Source: Teratosphaeria epicoccoides
Taxonomy: Eukaryota > Ascomycota > Dothideomycetes > Mycosphaerellales > Teratosphaeriaceae
DNA: 64,000 bases
Assembly: GCA_021401465.1 (NCBI GenBank)
Contig: JADDMT010000095.1
Coordinates: 47,787 to 111,786, forward strand
Direction: 5' to 3'
Below, piece by piece: positions 1 to 9,885 of this stretch. Below the pieces are notes generated by a model. That model saw only the letters and a list, made by a program, of their open reading frames with translations, ran no database searches and was not told the DNA's origin. A program made the position numbers and the translations under genes. Position 1 is the stretch's first letter; each line of letters begins with the position of its first letter.

Positions 1-708
1 TTACCTGCGCAGATAGGCAATGGGATCTGTCAGACTACAAAGGCATCAAGCTGAACATCGCCAAGGGCGACAGTGCGTCCAAATCTCTCCATCCAATCAG
101 CAATGTCGGTCACTCACACATCTTGCAGAACGCCGCTACACTTTCATACTCAAAGACTCTCTTCCTGATCAACGTGCCGATGGCAGGGACGAAGCCAACA
201 TCTCTTGGGAGATCGATTTCAACCTGCCGCCCGAGTCTCAACCCGGTGAGAGCCTTTCGCGCTCTATCGTCGTGCCCTTCGCAAGCTTCAACCCGACGTA
301 CCGTGGCAAGCCAAAGAAGGATGCTGAGCCCCTTGATCTGAAGAAGATCAAGCGCGCGAGCATCATGATGCGCAGCTTCTTCGGCACGCAGGAAGGAGAT
401 TTCAGTCTTTCGATCCGCTCGATCCAGGCTGTTAAGAAGATTCCAGATCCGGATGGCGGCAACGAGAAGAGCAAGGTGCGAGTCCTCGACAATAGACAGC
501 TCGAGGAGGGCCGTGACTTGCAGAAGAGTGCAGAGCAGGAGTACTGCGTACTCGAATCCAAGAATGGGTTGCTTGATGTAAGTTCTCACCACAAACGGCC
601 CGGAGCGAAATGCTGATCCGCAAGCGCTAGTTACATTGGCTCACGAAGGTGCTTGTCGCATTCGCTGTTGGGTCCTGTGTTGGGTACTGGTTGATGTGGC
701 GTTGCTAG
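1..708 (+). CDS. CIA30-domain protein with C-terminal membrane tail (5' truncated)
   Basis: Only the 3' part is in the window. Coding exons read approximately 12-72, 129-577 and 631-708; the first begins after an acceptor CAG ending near base 11, and the introns (73-128 and 578-630) are GT-AG. The protein has the hallmark stretch of the CIA30 family (complex I intermediate-associated protein 30): a WDLSDYKGI strand, then RRYTFILKDSLP, ISWEIDFNLP and IMMRSFFGTQEGDFSLSI. In known members this domain acts as a chaperone in assembly of mitochondrial NADH dehydrogenase. The last exon encodes a strongly hydrophobic end (LVAFAVGSCVGYWLMW) that looks like a single tail-anchor helix, which is not part of the core domain. 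The family call is firm. Membrane anchoring is an inference and mitochondrial location is untested because the N-terminus is missing. Confidence 0.82.
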
Positions 709-1229
709 AGGAGATTGAAGGGGAAAAGGGCAGCGGTTGAGGGCTGATCAGCATCGAAATTGCATGGGACATATCATGTGCTTCATTCCACGAATCACGA
801 TCTTGGAGCTGCTTCAGTCCTAGCAGTCACTGTAGCAAGCTGTGCATCTCAGCGCATGACCGCACGTCCTTGATAGTCCATATAAGCATTCAATCAAAAC
901 CTACGACAAGAGGTCGACGACGGGCTTGACACATGCTTGTCAATAGATTGACCGCGTACATTGGGTATCTTTAAAGAATCTATCCTGTATCTATGTGGCA
1001 TCCACACGACCACCTGCACGGCCCCCAATGACGAGCTTGACGTTGTAAGATCGAATACAGTTCTTGCCAGTGCAGACTACCTGCCAGACATACAATCGAT
1101 TGGCTGCTTCTTTGCATGCCTGAGCGACTAGTAATGCTGTTGACTGACAAACAACCCGATGGATAGCCTAGTGCTCTTGGTCGTTGTGGGGCCTGTGGAG
1201 CGGCTGGGCGATGTGCCGGGACTACTGTG
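709..1229. other. Intergenic region, convergent 3' ends
   Basis: This stretch lies between the stop of the CIA30 gene and the stop of the reverse-strand F-box gene. Open frames here are short and have no recognisable domain or signal peptide. I see only ordinary 3' flanking sequence. Confidence 0.6.
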
Positions 1230-2783
1230 TCATGTCTCAAGCAAATTCCATACCCTAGTGGTCTCGGCGGTCTCGACGCTCAAGGCCAGTGCCTTCCCCT
1301 CACCATGCTCAAGCTGCTCGCACTTCATGCCGGTGACGACTCCCTGCACCGTACTTAGGCAAAGTGGAATCCGAGCAACCGAATTCTTTTGCTCTGCTGC
1401 GCTCACTTTCCCCTCAATGTCCCGGCACGTCTCTACGTCTACTTCTAGCCTATTTAGTAACTTCGACCGAGCTGTCCAGCGCTCACTCCGCTTCTGATGC
1501 TCCTGCAATGTCTTGACCATCGCCTGCTCGGTAGGTACGCGATACACGAAGATGCCTGTCAAAGGACAAGGTCGCATTGCCTTCTTGTCGCGCTCAGCGA
1601 GAACGAGCACGTTGAAGCTCGGACTCAGCGCGTATGTCGGGTGATGTTCGTGCGCGCTGGGCATATTCTCCCACATTCCTGCTCCGTCCTCATGATTTCC
1701 ATTGAGACTATAGGACCACGCGCTGAGGAAGCTCTCGAGCTTGGCGAGAATGGTCACGCTCTGAACTTCGGCGGTCAACGCATGGTCGTTGGGCGGGACG
1801 GAGCATTTGACGTGCCCCAAAACGTAGTGGCTGCTAATATTACCGCCGTGCCGTTGGGCAGCGAACAGATAGCCGTTGTGGAAGGGATGCAGGAGCTGTA
1901 GTCCCGCAAGACGTGCCGGATGGTCTTCGGGTTCACCTCCGAAGCTTGTGCTCAAAATCGAGGTGTCCAAAAATACGTGTTTCAAACCAGCCTTGCTCTT
2001 CCAGTGTTCTATATTTGCAGGTCCCGAGCTTCCCACAACTGGAGTGCCAAGATAGAGAATGGCGCCCTTCCCACTCAACCGCACCCGGAGCACATGATCG
2101 TTCTGCTCGAAGTCGAGCCCGCAAATATAATGGCCTGCTGCGGACGAGACATATTGGTTTACTGTATGGCTGTCCGCTTCCGCAGTCATGTCGTGGATCT
2201 TTATCGTTCGCTCCTGAGCTATTGCTACCAATCTGCCATTCGATGACAGTGCCATCTCGTGGTACGCAGTCGGTGTCACTCTTGACCAGGGCCCATTGCC
2301 TATCGTCTGTTTCAAATCATCGAGCGGCCGCTGAGCCAGGCATGCCGCTTTTTCGCCAGATGTATCGAACAGTGCGAGCGTGCGATTGTTCAAGGTCACC
2401 GTGCGTTGTCCATTTGTCGTAGCCGTAACCTGAGGCCCTATAATCTGCTGTGCTGTTCTGAGCAATCCGTTCCCACCCGGCTTTCGCTGTATCTTAACGC
2501 CAAGCATTAGATTGTATGCCGCCTTTTCGAATAGTCGATTCAGCTTTCTCAGATCTCCCTTCACATCACTCACGGGAGGCAGGATTGGCAGCTTCTGCAG
2601 CTGCCTCGACAACGTTACAGCATCGAGTGAGGCAAAGCGCCACCATCTGCAGACTCTTCGTGCTGCGTGAAAAGACTTGGTGTCCAGGTATGAGAAGACC
2701 TGCTGCTGAAGCTCCAAAGGTAATCGCGTGGAGCCCGTTGAGGTCTGCTGTACTGTCGAAACACGCTCCAAAGTGTTCTCCAT
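1230..2783 (-). CDS. F-box protein with probable beta-propeller-like C-terminal region
   Basis: A single uninterrupted frame of 517 residues. Residues about 19-60 form a clear F-box: TRLPLELQQQVFSYLD, then the helix containing RRVCRWWRFASLD. F-box proteins bind Skp1 and present substrates to SCF ubiquitin ligases. The remaining ~450 residues contain short beta-type segments such as ALSSNGRLVAIAQERTIKIHD and ICGLDFEQNDHVLRVRLSG, resembling degenerate WD-type blades, as in many fungal F-box proteins of unknown substrate. The start is the ATG at 2783, about 20 codons before the F-box, a normal spacing. The retrotransposon's 5' LTR begins about 440 bp upstream of this start, so it sits in or near this promoter. 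The F-box call is secure; the propeller is a weak inference and the substrate is unknown. Confidence 0.8.
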   Translation of the reverse strand: MENTLERVSTVQQTSTGSTRLPLELQQQVFSYLDTKSFHAARRVCRWWRFASLDAVTLSRQLQKLPILPPVSDVKGDLRKLNRLFEKAAYNLMLGVKIQRKPGGNGLLRTAQQIIGPQVTATTNGQRTVTLNNRTLALFDTSGEKAACLAQRPLDDLKQTIGNGPWSRVTPTAYHEMALSSNGRLVAIAQERTIKIHDMTAEADSHTVNQYVSSAAGHYICGLDFEQNDHVLRVRLSGKGAILYLGTPVVGSSGPANIEHWKSKAGLKHVFLDTSILSTSFGGEPEDHPARLAGLQLLHPFHNGYLFAAQRHGGNISSHYVLGHVKCSVPPNDHALTAEVQSVTILAKLESFLSAWSYSLNGNHEDGAGMWENMPSAHEHHPTYALSPSFNVLVLAERDKKAMRPCPLTGIFVYRVPTEQAMVKTLQEHQKRSERWTARSKLLNRLEVDVETCRDIEGKVSAAEQKNSVARIPLCLSTVQGVVTGMKCEQLEHGEGKALALSVETAETTRVWNLLET

Positions 2784-3214
2784 AACGACTTCGATCGAAC
2801 AGCGCTGTTACAAACTGGATCACGGAAGAACAACTTACATTTGGACCCCGGCAAGGGCGCGCGGAAGAAGAGAAGGGGGCCTCTTCCTGTATAACATGCC
2901 ATCAGGGTGAATCGTTGTCTCATGAACAAGCGAGAATGATACGAAAATTGCCTTGCCAAGCGATATCCGTTGGGACTTCAGGACGTGGGAGGCCGAACAA
3001 GCGCCTCCCCAAGAGATGGCCATGGCACCACAATCGCCGTAAGATTGTTGAAGATGTCGTGAGATCTCTGACCAGACCCACATGTTACTCGTGCTCTCAC
3101 ATGATACCGCCGACTATTCGGGATGACGATTGTTCGATGATTTGAAGTCTATCTCGCAGGCAAATACCGCAGAGTTTCTCGGGCGCTAGAATGCGTCCGT
3201 GCAACCTCGATAAG
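2784..3214. other. Upstream region of the F-box gene, up to the retrotransposon
   Basis: No convincing gene. This is the probable promoter of the reverse-strand F-box gene. The element inserted at its distal end, next to the sequence ACATT. Confidence 0.5.
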
Positions 3215-3219
3215 ACATT
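3215..3219. repeat. Target-site duplication, left copy
   Basis: ACATT directly precedes the 5' LTR and recurs immediately after the 3' LTR at 10078-10082. Five bases is the usual duplication length for copia-type integrase. The true edge may differ by one base because the neighbouring T is shared. Confidence 0.8.
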
Positions 3220-3411
3220 ATTGTTTGGTGAGTCCCACTGGTCGCGAGGTAAGGTGTCCGATGTAAGACGAGCCTGTATCACGAGAACACCGCAGTAGCG
3301 TATGTGGTGACTACAAGCCACTGCAGAAAATTATAGATAGGAGTAATAGCGCTCATCCGAAAATACCATGCATTTGAAACATCACCAAACGGCGATATAC
3401 CTATTTAATAG
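3220..3411 (+). repeat. 5' LTR of the copia element
   Basis: 192 bp, running from ATTGTTTGGTGAG to CTATTTAATAG, and 191/192 identical to the 3' copy. The terminal dinucleotides are not the usual TG...CA when the ends are set by the duplicated target site. Confidence 0.92.
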
Positions 3412-3430
3412 TTATGAGCCCAGGTCGCGA
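3412..3430 (+). other. Primer-binding site complementary to initiator tRNA-Met anticodon arm
   Basis: Starting at the first base after the LTR, TTATGAGCCCAGGTCGCG is complementary to the anticodon stem-loop of initiator tRNA-Met (which contains GGGCUCAUAA), not to a tRNA 3' end. Drosophila copia and several fungal copia elements are known to prime from a cleaved half-tRNA in this way. The assignment rests on that match and on its exact position. Confidence 0.75.
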
Positions 3431-3546
3431 TTCCGCAGACTCTCAAGTTTGATAATCCTGAGAGACTACTTAATCGCTAGAACGCATCGTTTGCAAACTG
3501 AATATCACTCGCAATTCAAATTTGCATCCTACGCTACTTATCTACA

Positions 3547-6500
3547 ATGGAGAAATTCGACATGAACTCATTAGCTACAGCTCTTAGCACTATGCCAAAA
3601 GACGAGATCCTGTTCGATTTCACCAAATACGACAAGTAGCACAATGAAGCCAAGGCTAAGGCCATTAATCTTGAGATCTGGCAGTACTTCACTGACGAGC
3701 TAGGGGTCATGAGAGAGGCTAAGCTAGTACCTCTAGTCATGATAGCTCGTCCAAACTTTCCTCTAATGAACGCTACCTAGGAAGAACGTTACAACTACGA
3801 GAATGCGAAAGAGCTATGGACTAAAGCTAAGGCCGACTTCTCATACGCGACTAAACAATACGAACGATTCACTAACCGCAGAACGATATTCAAGATGTAT
3901 CTTGACAAAACAATCCTAAGTATGTATTTAACGGAACTAAATACTAACCGAACGACACTAGCTTAGTAGTAGGACTTCATTGCGACAAACCTCTCTCTAA
4001 CGGATGAGAACTGTCGCTAGATGCTCACTAATGAGAACCTGACTCTTAGGAACAGTAGACAAGTTAAGACAATTAAGAACTAGTTTATAGAATGGCTTGA
4101 CTACAAGGCAAAGCTTATCCGCTACAATCATGAACTCTAGCATGCAGTCGTTAAGGACTTCTGCAGAGCCTTCGAGTCCACGATTGATCTAACTACTAGT
4201 CGGATGGCAGCCACTTAGGCCAATCTATCATCTGCAGTTAATTTCTGCAGGAACTTCATTAGGCGCAGACTAGCAAATCTCTAAGTTACTAGATCCTAGG
4301 TTCATGCTACCTTTAGTAGTGTAGCTCTACCTTCACAAAGTGCGTCGTTAGTAGATGATGCAGTAGTAGGAACTTTAGTCAACCTACGACCAGAACAGCC
4401 ACGACGTCAGAAAACGTGCTTAAACTAGACAGGGAAAACTGCAGACAAGGCCTGCGTCGGATTATGGAGCTGCCCGACTGTTAATCACAAGATCAGGCTA
4501 GCACTAGACGAGATGTCAGGCGAAGATCGCCGAGCATTCTAGTACTATCAACAAGTCCTTAGAAATAATCGCGATAAGTGCATGACCTAAGCTCAGAAGT
4601 TCGGAGATCCTGAAGCTATCAAGATCTAGAAGAAGACCTATGGTAGCAATATCTTAGTAGCAAAAAAGTCAATCGGACAATCAGCTAATGTAGCCATTGC
4701 TACTACAGTGCATACAACTAGGCACTCAGTGTTTGCTACCTAGATCAAGAGCAGTGTAGCGATTACTATGCTTCTAGATGGCGGATCAAATGTGCATATT
4801 ATTAACACTCCATACATTAGGATGTTTATGCCTACGAGGTATCCTTCGGAGATGACTGTTAGGTCTGGAAAATCAATTACTAAGCTAGTAGTTCAGGGAA
4901 ACCTGATAGTAGACATCAGAGGTTATGATGGCGAGCCAATTAAGCTGAAACTAAGAGATGTACTACTTGTCCCCGGCTTCCACGTCAATATCATCTTAGA
5001 AGAGGTGATGTTTAAGGACTGCAGACTGTTCTACAACCGCAGAGCTAGTTAGTAGCTAGATGAACACGACAACCCGGTTGTGACAGTAGTAAAGGATCAG
5101 AGATTGTCGTGGATTAAGCTAATACAACGTGAGGTAGACACATCTTCGCCGGATATTACCTAGTAGCCATCACGAGAAGATAGCTCGCTAATGTCAGTTG
5201 CAGAAGCTCTTCAGCAATAGGAAATCGACAGCTATAAGAAGGCCTTTGCAGCGTAGTCTAGCTAGCAGCCACTACGGAACAGGAAGATGTCACTAGCACT
5301 TACTCACAGAGTGCTTAGCCACATCTCTAAAGACAGGATCGACCACATACCGAAGGCGGTCATTAGCGTGAGCTTTGCTGAAGATACGCCTGCTCCGTTA
5401 ACTAACGAGTGCGAGACTTGCGCACTTTCTAAAAGCAAGCGAGTTATCTTAAGGAGACAGCAATTCCAGACGAGACTCTCATCACTGTTTAGCGATATCG
5501 CAATAGACATTACGGAGTTTAATTCGGCATTTAATGGTCATAGGTATATAGTGCATGCCTATGATGCCGACACTAAGTTGCACTTCGTCTAGACGATAGT
5601 ATCCTACGGACAAGGAGATCTTCTCGCCTGCTATCAGGAACTGCGGCGGTTTGTAAAAAATTTTGGTCAGGAAATATATGTTCTGACTACTGACAATGAC
5701 CGTTGTCTAGGTCTTGTCTTCAGGTCTGTTCTTCGATCAGACAACGTGCTGTAGAAACGGATAGCGGCATACACTCTAGAACAGGATCCTGCAGAGAGAG
5801 GTAGTCGATTAGTGATTCAACTAGCGAGGTCTCTAGCGATTAATGGGAATTTACCTGAAAACCTCTGGCTAGAGTTAGTCGTAGCAGCTACGTACATCCT
5901 TAATCGGTCACTAACCCCGTCAATCAGCTACAAGACTCCATTTGAAGCATGTTGCGGCAAAAAGCCTAGTATTGCCTACATGTTCGTAGTCGGGGCGAGA
6001 GCGTACGCTCACAAGACCCGCGACAGTAACCCACCGAAGAGAGCGAAACTACGGGCTCGTGCGCACATTAGATATTTAGTCGGCTTTAAGGGTCACAACA
6101 TTTATCGCATCTGGATCCCGTCGAAAGGAGTGATAATCCGGACTAGAGATGTGATCTTCGATGAGTCTAAGAGATACTGTGAGCGGGATATCGACCTTGC
6201 GGCAGTTATCGACTTAGGCATTAATGCAGCAGTAGATCTACAGGAGCCGCAAGGGGCGTTTGAATCGCAGTTTGATGACTTAGTCTTTAAGACGTTAGCT
6301 GTCCGCAGGGACGTGCAACTAGCTAGGGGGGTAGACTCTCAGGACTCTCTAATAGACGATATTAATCAACTGTATCATCTAGAACCGGAATTTGAGTATG
6401 AGATTACGCGAAGTTTTCCGCCAGGCGAGCAGGAACCAAGCTAACACTTCTTTGAAAACATCTTTCCTACGCTTGATCTAGAGTACAGCCCTCCGACAGA

Positions 6501-8202
6501 TACGCCATCAGGACAGAAAAGAATTGCAGCAGAGGCTAATCTAGACGAGGACTTTCTCTTTCCGCATGATGATAAGAGGACGAAGATCGTGTGTGCAGTA
6601 ATCCTAGAACGAGCAATTGTTGACAATATCATTCACAAGAATCTAGACTAGCCTGTGTATATTCGATTACTGCTACTACTACCGAAGCGATGGAAAGAGC
6701 TAGCAACTCATCCGTACAGGAAAGAGTTTGAACAAGCAGCGCATGTTAAGTTCAACAAAGGACTGTTAACAAGAACGTACTATGCTGTCCCTAAAGAAGA
6801 AGCTGAAGATGAGTCATTGCCTACAACATGGGTCTAGGGCTATAAGGGCGATGATCTTAGTGTCCTAGTCAAGCACAAAGGCCGACTCTGCGGAAGAGGC
6901 AATCTCTAACAGACCGAACTCGACACCTACGCTGCAACTCTCAGCTCAAAACTCTTCAGACTGATGATGGCTCTCATCGGGTACTTCAATCTTCAGACAA
7001 TGCAACTCGACGCAGTAAATGCCTTTCTGAACTCACCATTACCGAAACCGAAATACCTGCAAATACTAGACGGCTTCAAGCACCTACCAGAGTACGCAGG
7101 AAAGGTGTTAAAGTGCGAAAAGGCGTTGTACAGATTCAAGGAGTCACTAAGGCTGTAGTACGACCTGCTAAAGGGAACTCTAGATGATCTTGGATTAAGA
7201 GAAGTTGAATCGTGCATCTAGGAGGTAGGCAAAATCCTGGTATTCTTCTTTGTGGATGATATTAGTATTATCTTCCCACTAGAAGACTGTGACTTAGCGC
7301 AGAAACTTAAGGAAGAGTTGATGAGGATCTATGAGATGCGCAACCTAGGAGAACTAGCATACTTCTGTGGCATCAAAGTTAGCAGAAGTATAGCTGACCG
7401 GACGTTGTCTCTCACCTAGACCTCGTACGTCGAGAAGATCGGAGCTCGCTACTAGATCAACTGTCCGGTTGATGGCCTAGGTCCAAAAACGCCTCTCCTA
7501 CTCGACTTCACTACCGCAAGTGATGAGACTGCAACTCCTCATCTGATTAGCGAGTTTGGATCTAAAGTCGGAAGCATTAACTTCGCCGCCATGCAGACTC
7601 GCCCGGACATTGCGTTTGTAACCTCTCTACTCTCACGTTGCCTTAAGAACCCTTCTCGCTAACACATCAAAGCTGCTGATCATCTCATCCGCTACCTCCT
7701 GTCAACAAAACACCTGGGGATAACCTATGGACCCGACGTAGTGCTGCAGGAGTTCTATAGTGCGTCGGACGCCTCATTTGCTAATAATAATGAAACCCGA
7801 AAGTCTAGTGAAGGTTTTGTGTACATGCTATTCGGTAGGCCCGTGGATTAGAAGGCAGTTAAGCAGACCATGGTCATGAAGTCAAGCACTAAGGCTGAGC
7901 TGTATGGTCTTAGTCATGCTAGGTCGGAGATGATGTGGTAGAAGCGCACACTCGAAAAGCTTAATATCGAACTGCCTGAAGTCCTAAAACTCTACTGCGA
8001 TAACAAGCAGACTCTTCGCTTTGTTTAGAAGTCTGGGTATCGCCTAGACACGAAGATGCGGCATGTAGATGTTCAGCAATGTTGGCTGCGAGAGAGGTAT
8101 CAAGCCGGAGACTTACACGTAGAATGGATGCTAACAGCTAAGATACTAGCTAATGGAATGACTAAGTTGATGACAGCACTAAAACACGTGCGCTTCACTT
8201 AA
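3547..8202 (+). pseudogene. gag-pol polyprotein frame of the copia element, 38 in-frame TAG/TAA codons
   Basis: From the ATG at 3547 a single frame can be followed for 1,551 codons to the TAA at 8200 with no frameshift. It carries 32 TAG, 6 TAA (counting the one at 8200) and no TGA. Domains in order: gag (from 3547); aspartic protease near 4768-5035, where the expected D-S/T-G reads D-G-G at 4777; GAG-pre-integrase and zinc-binding His/Cys residues near 5300-5420; integrase core with acidic residues near 5494-5800; reverse transcriptase about 6650-7400 with the YVDD box as FVDD at 7249-7260; RNase H about 7750-8160, including SSTKAEL. Many TAG/TAA positions correspond to Gln, and those at 7156, 7849 and 7939 fall where the family normally has Trp. 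This fits C-to-T changes on both strands. A true end just beyond 8202 is possible. Confidence 0.9.
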
Positions 8203-8686
8203 CAGTTGCGGCTGCATCTAGTGAGCAGTAACTGCTTAGGGGGTGAAACAGCAGCAGACAACAACAACAGTGCAGGAGACTAGCTTAGTAATAAGAACTA
8301 AGCAGGATACCCCTGAAAAGAACGACAGAACAACGAATGAACGAACGATATAGCGGCAAGGGGCCACAGATCAGCTCCTACAGAAAGCACATGAATAAAT
8401 GATACGGCAACAGTAGTAAACAATATTAGCTCGACTGAATCAAAACAAACAAACAAACGAACATCACTTCACTCGACCGCAGAACTAGCCAAAAACGGAA
8501 GGCACACGTCATGAGTCACGATACGTTCTGAAGTCCTGATTAGACGAGTGCGAGTGATGTGTAACTACCTGCAGGAGTAGCAACTCAGCTTAAAAAACCT
8601 TTCAAACTGCTAGTATTGCAGTCACACTACTACACTAACATCTGAGTCTTGCACCATCGTCTTCACTAACCTTCTCTGAGCAACAC

Positions 8687-9856
8687 ATGTTTAAGACACC
8701 GACCTTTACGCCCATTAACTCAAGAGATCAGTCCAAGATGCCCGCGCTACTCGTTGAAGAGACCTCGTCAGACAACGAGCAGCAAATTCATGATAGTTAG
8801 CTGTAGCAGTCATCAAGTAACGCCTCACGCACAGGGCTAGTCTCCGAGTTTAAGAGAACGGTACTTCAGCTACTAGCAGACGTGTCTGGAGACGAAGAAA
8901 GCATTACTAGAGATGTAACGCCCAAAGAACATCAAACTAAGCGAGCAATCGAAGCAGCTTAGCTAAGGTCATTTACTTACTACGATCAATTAACCAAGAA
9001 ATCAATTACTAGCATAGGTCTGCGTCTAACAGTACTCGCTTAGCGCAACCCGAGACCTCGTCAGAAAGGTCTAATTCATGGCAGGAAGACGCTTAATCAG
9101 GACATCGAGTCTGAGGAGGATAAGCAGCCCGACCTGAAGAAGGCACTAGCGCAGAGACAGTCTCCTTGCAAGAAGTCAACCGTACTGACTAAGACACCTC
9201 TCAAGAAGTCAAAGAACACAGCGCTCACAAACACTCAACCATCACAATCGCTACTTACTAGCAAGAAGGAGCGCTTAGACGCCTAAAAGCAGGCTAATAT
9301 CCGCGAACGACACAAGAAGTCTATACGTAAAACGGCTGACTTCGTCATCTACAAGATCAAGTTCCTAGAGAACGAATCATCTAAAGACCCTCAGAAGAGC
9401 AAGAGCGACGCTACTAACGATCCAATTGTCGAAATGGCAATCAGGACCTTTCTGTACCTCGTAGAGGTAGAAAAGCTCGATTGTGATGCTAGAATGCAAT
9501 ACATCAAACTTGCAGAGGCGCACGACTTCACTAGGCTACTTGACCATGGCGTTAAGATCGTTAAGAGCTTAGAGAGACTAGACTAGGTACAGCAGCACAC
9601 GGTAGTGCACATTAAGGATGATGAGGATGCCGATTAGGGCCAAAACACGAAGAAGCGTACTACTACCTCCTCACTAGTTAAGCTAGCTGCTAAAAGGCAA
9701 CGCACGAAGAACAGCACTAGAGATGATGCAGAAGCCAAGAGTGAGAATGATGAGTTGGTTGATGAGATGAAAGAGATTATGAATACTGGTTTTTAGCGTG
9801 TGATAGAGGATGCGGTGAGAACTCTGAAGCGCCGCAGGGGCTCTCACTTAAAGTAA
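8687..9856 (+). pseudogene. Additional Lys-rich reading frame between pol and 3' LTR
   Basis: From the ATG at 8687 to the TAA at 9854 the frame stays in register for 389 codons, interrupted only by TAG at 8798, 8804, 8960, 9041, 9584, 9635 and 9794 and TAA at 9284. There is no TGA. That is the same interruption style as gag-pol, which indicates that the stretch was once coding. The predicted product is hydrophilic and strongly basic, with repeated Lys-Lys-Ser and Lys-Lys-rich patches in the middle, an alpha-helical acidic/leucine segment (LYLVEVEKLDCDARMQYIKL), and a charged C-terminus ending in KRRRGSHLK. I see no signal peptide, membrane segment or known domain, so it is not envelope-like. 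It sits 485 bp after the pol stop and ends 29 bp before the 3' LTR. Function is unknown; nucleic-acid binding would fit the charge. Confidence 0.72.
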
Positions 9857-9875
9857 CCTTTAGAGGGTGATCTCT

Positions 9876-9885
9876 AAGGGGGTGT
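9876..9885 (+). other. Polypurine tract next to 3' LTR
   Basis: AAGGGGGTGT lies immediately upstream of the 3' LTR, where the plus-strand primer is expected. The tract is short and ends in TGT, so it is assigned mainly by position. Confidence 0.55.

Noticed and set aside
3547..8202. TAG/TAA decoded as glutamine by an altered genetic code
   Set aside because: Host genes in the window use TAG and TAA as normal stops, and several TAG codons sit at family Trp positions, which C-to-T/G-to-A mutation explains better.
8687..9856. Envelope-like gene in the retroelement
   Set aside because: The frame lacks a signal peptide, hydrophobic segments and glycoprotein cysteines; it is basic and soluble.
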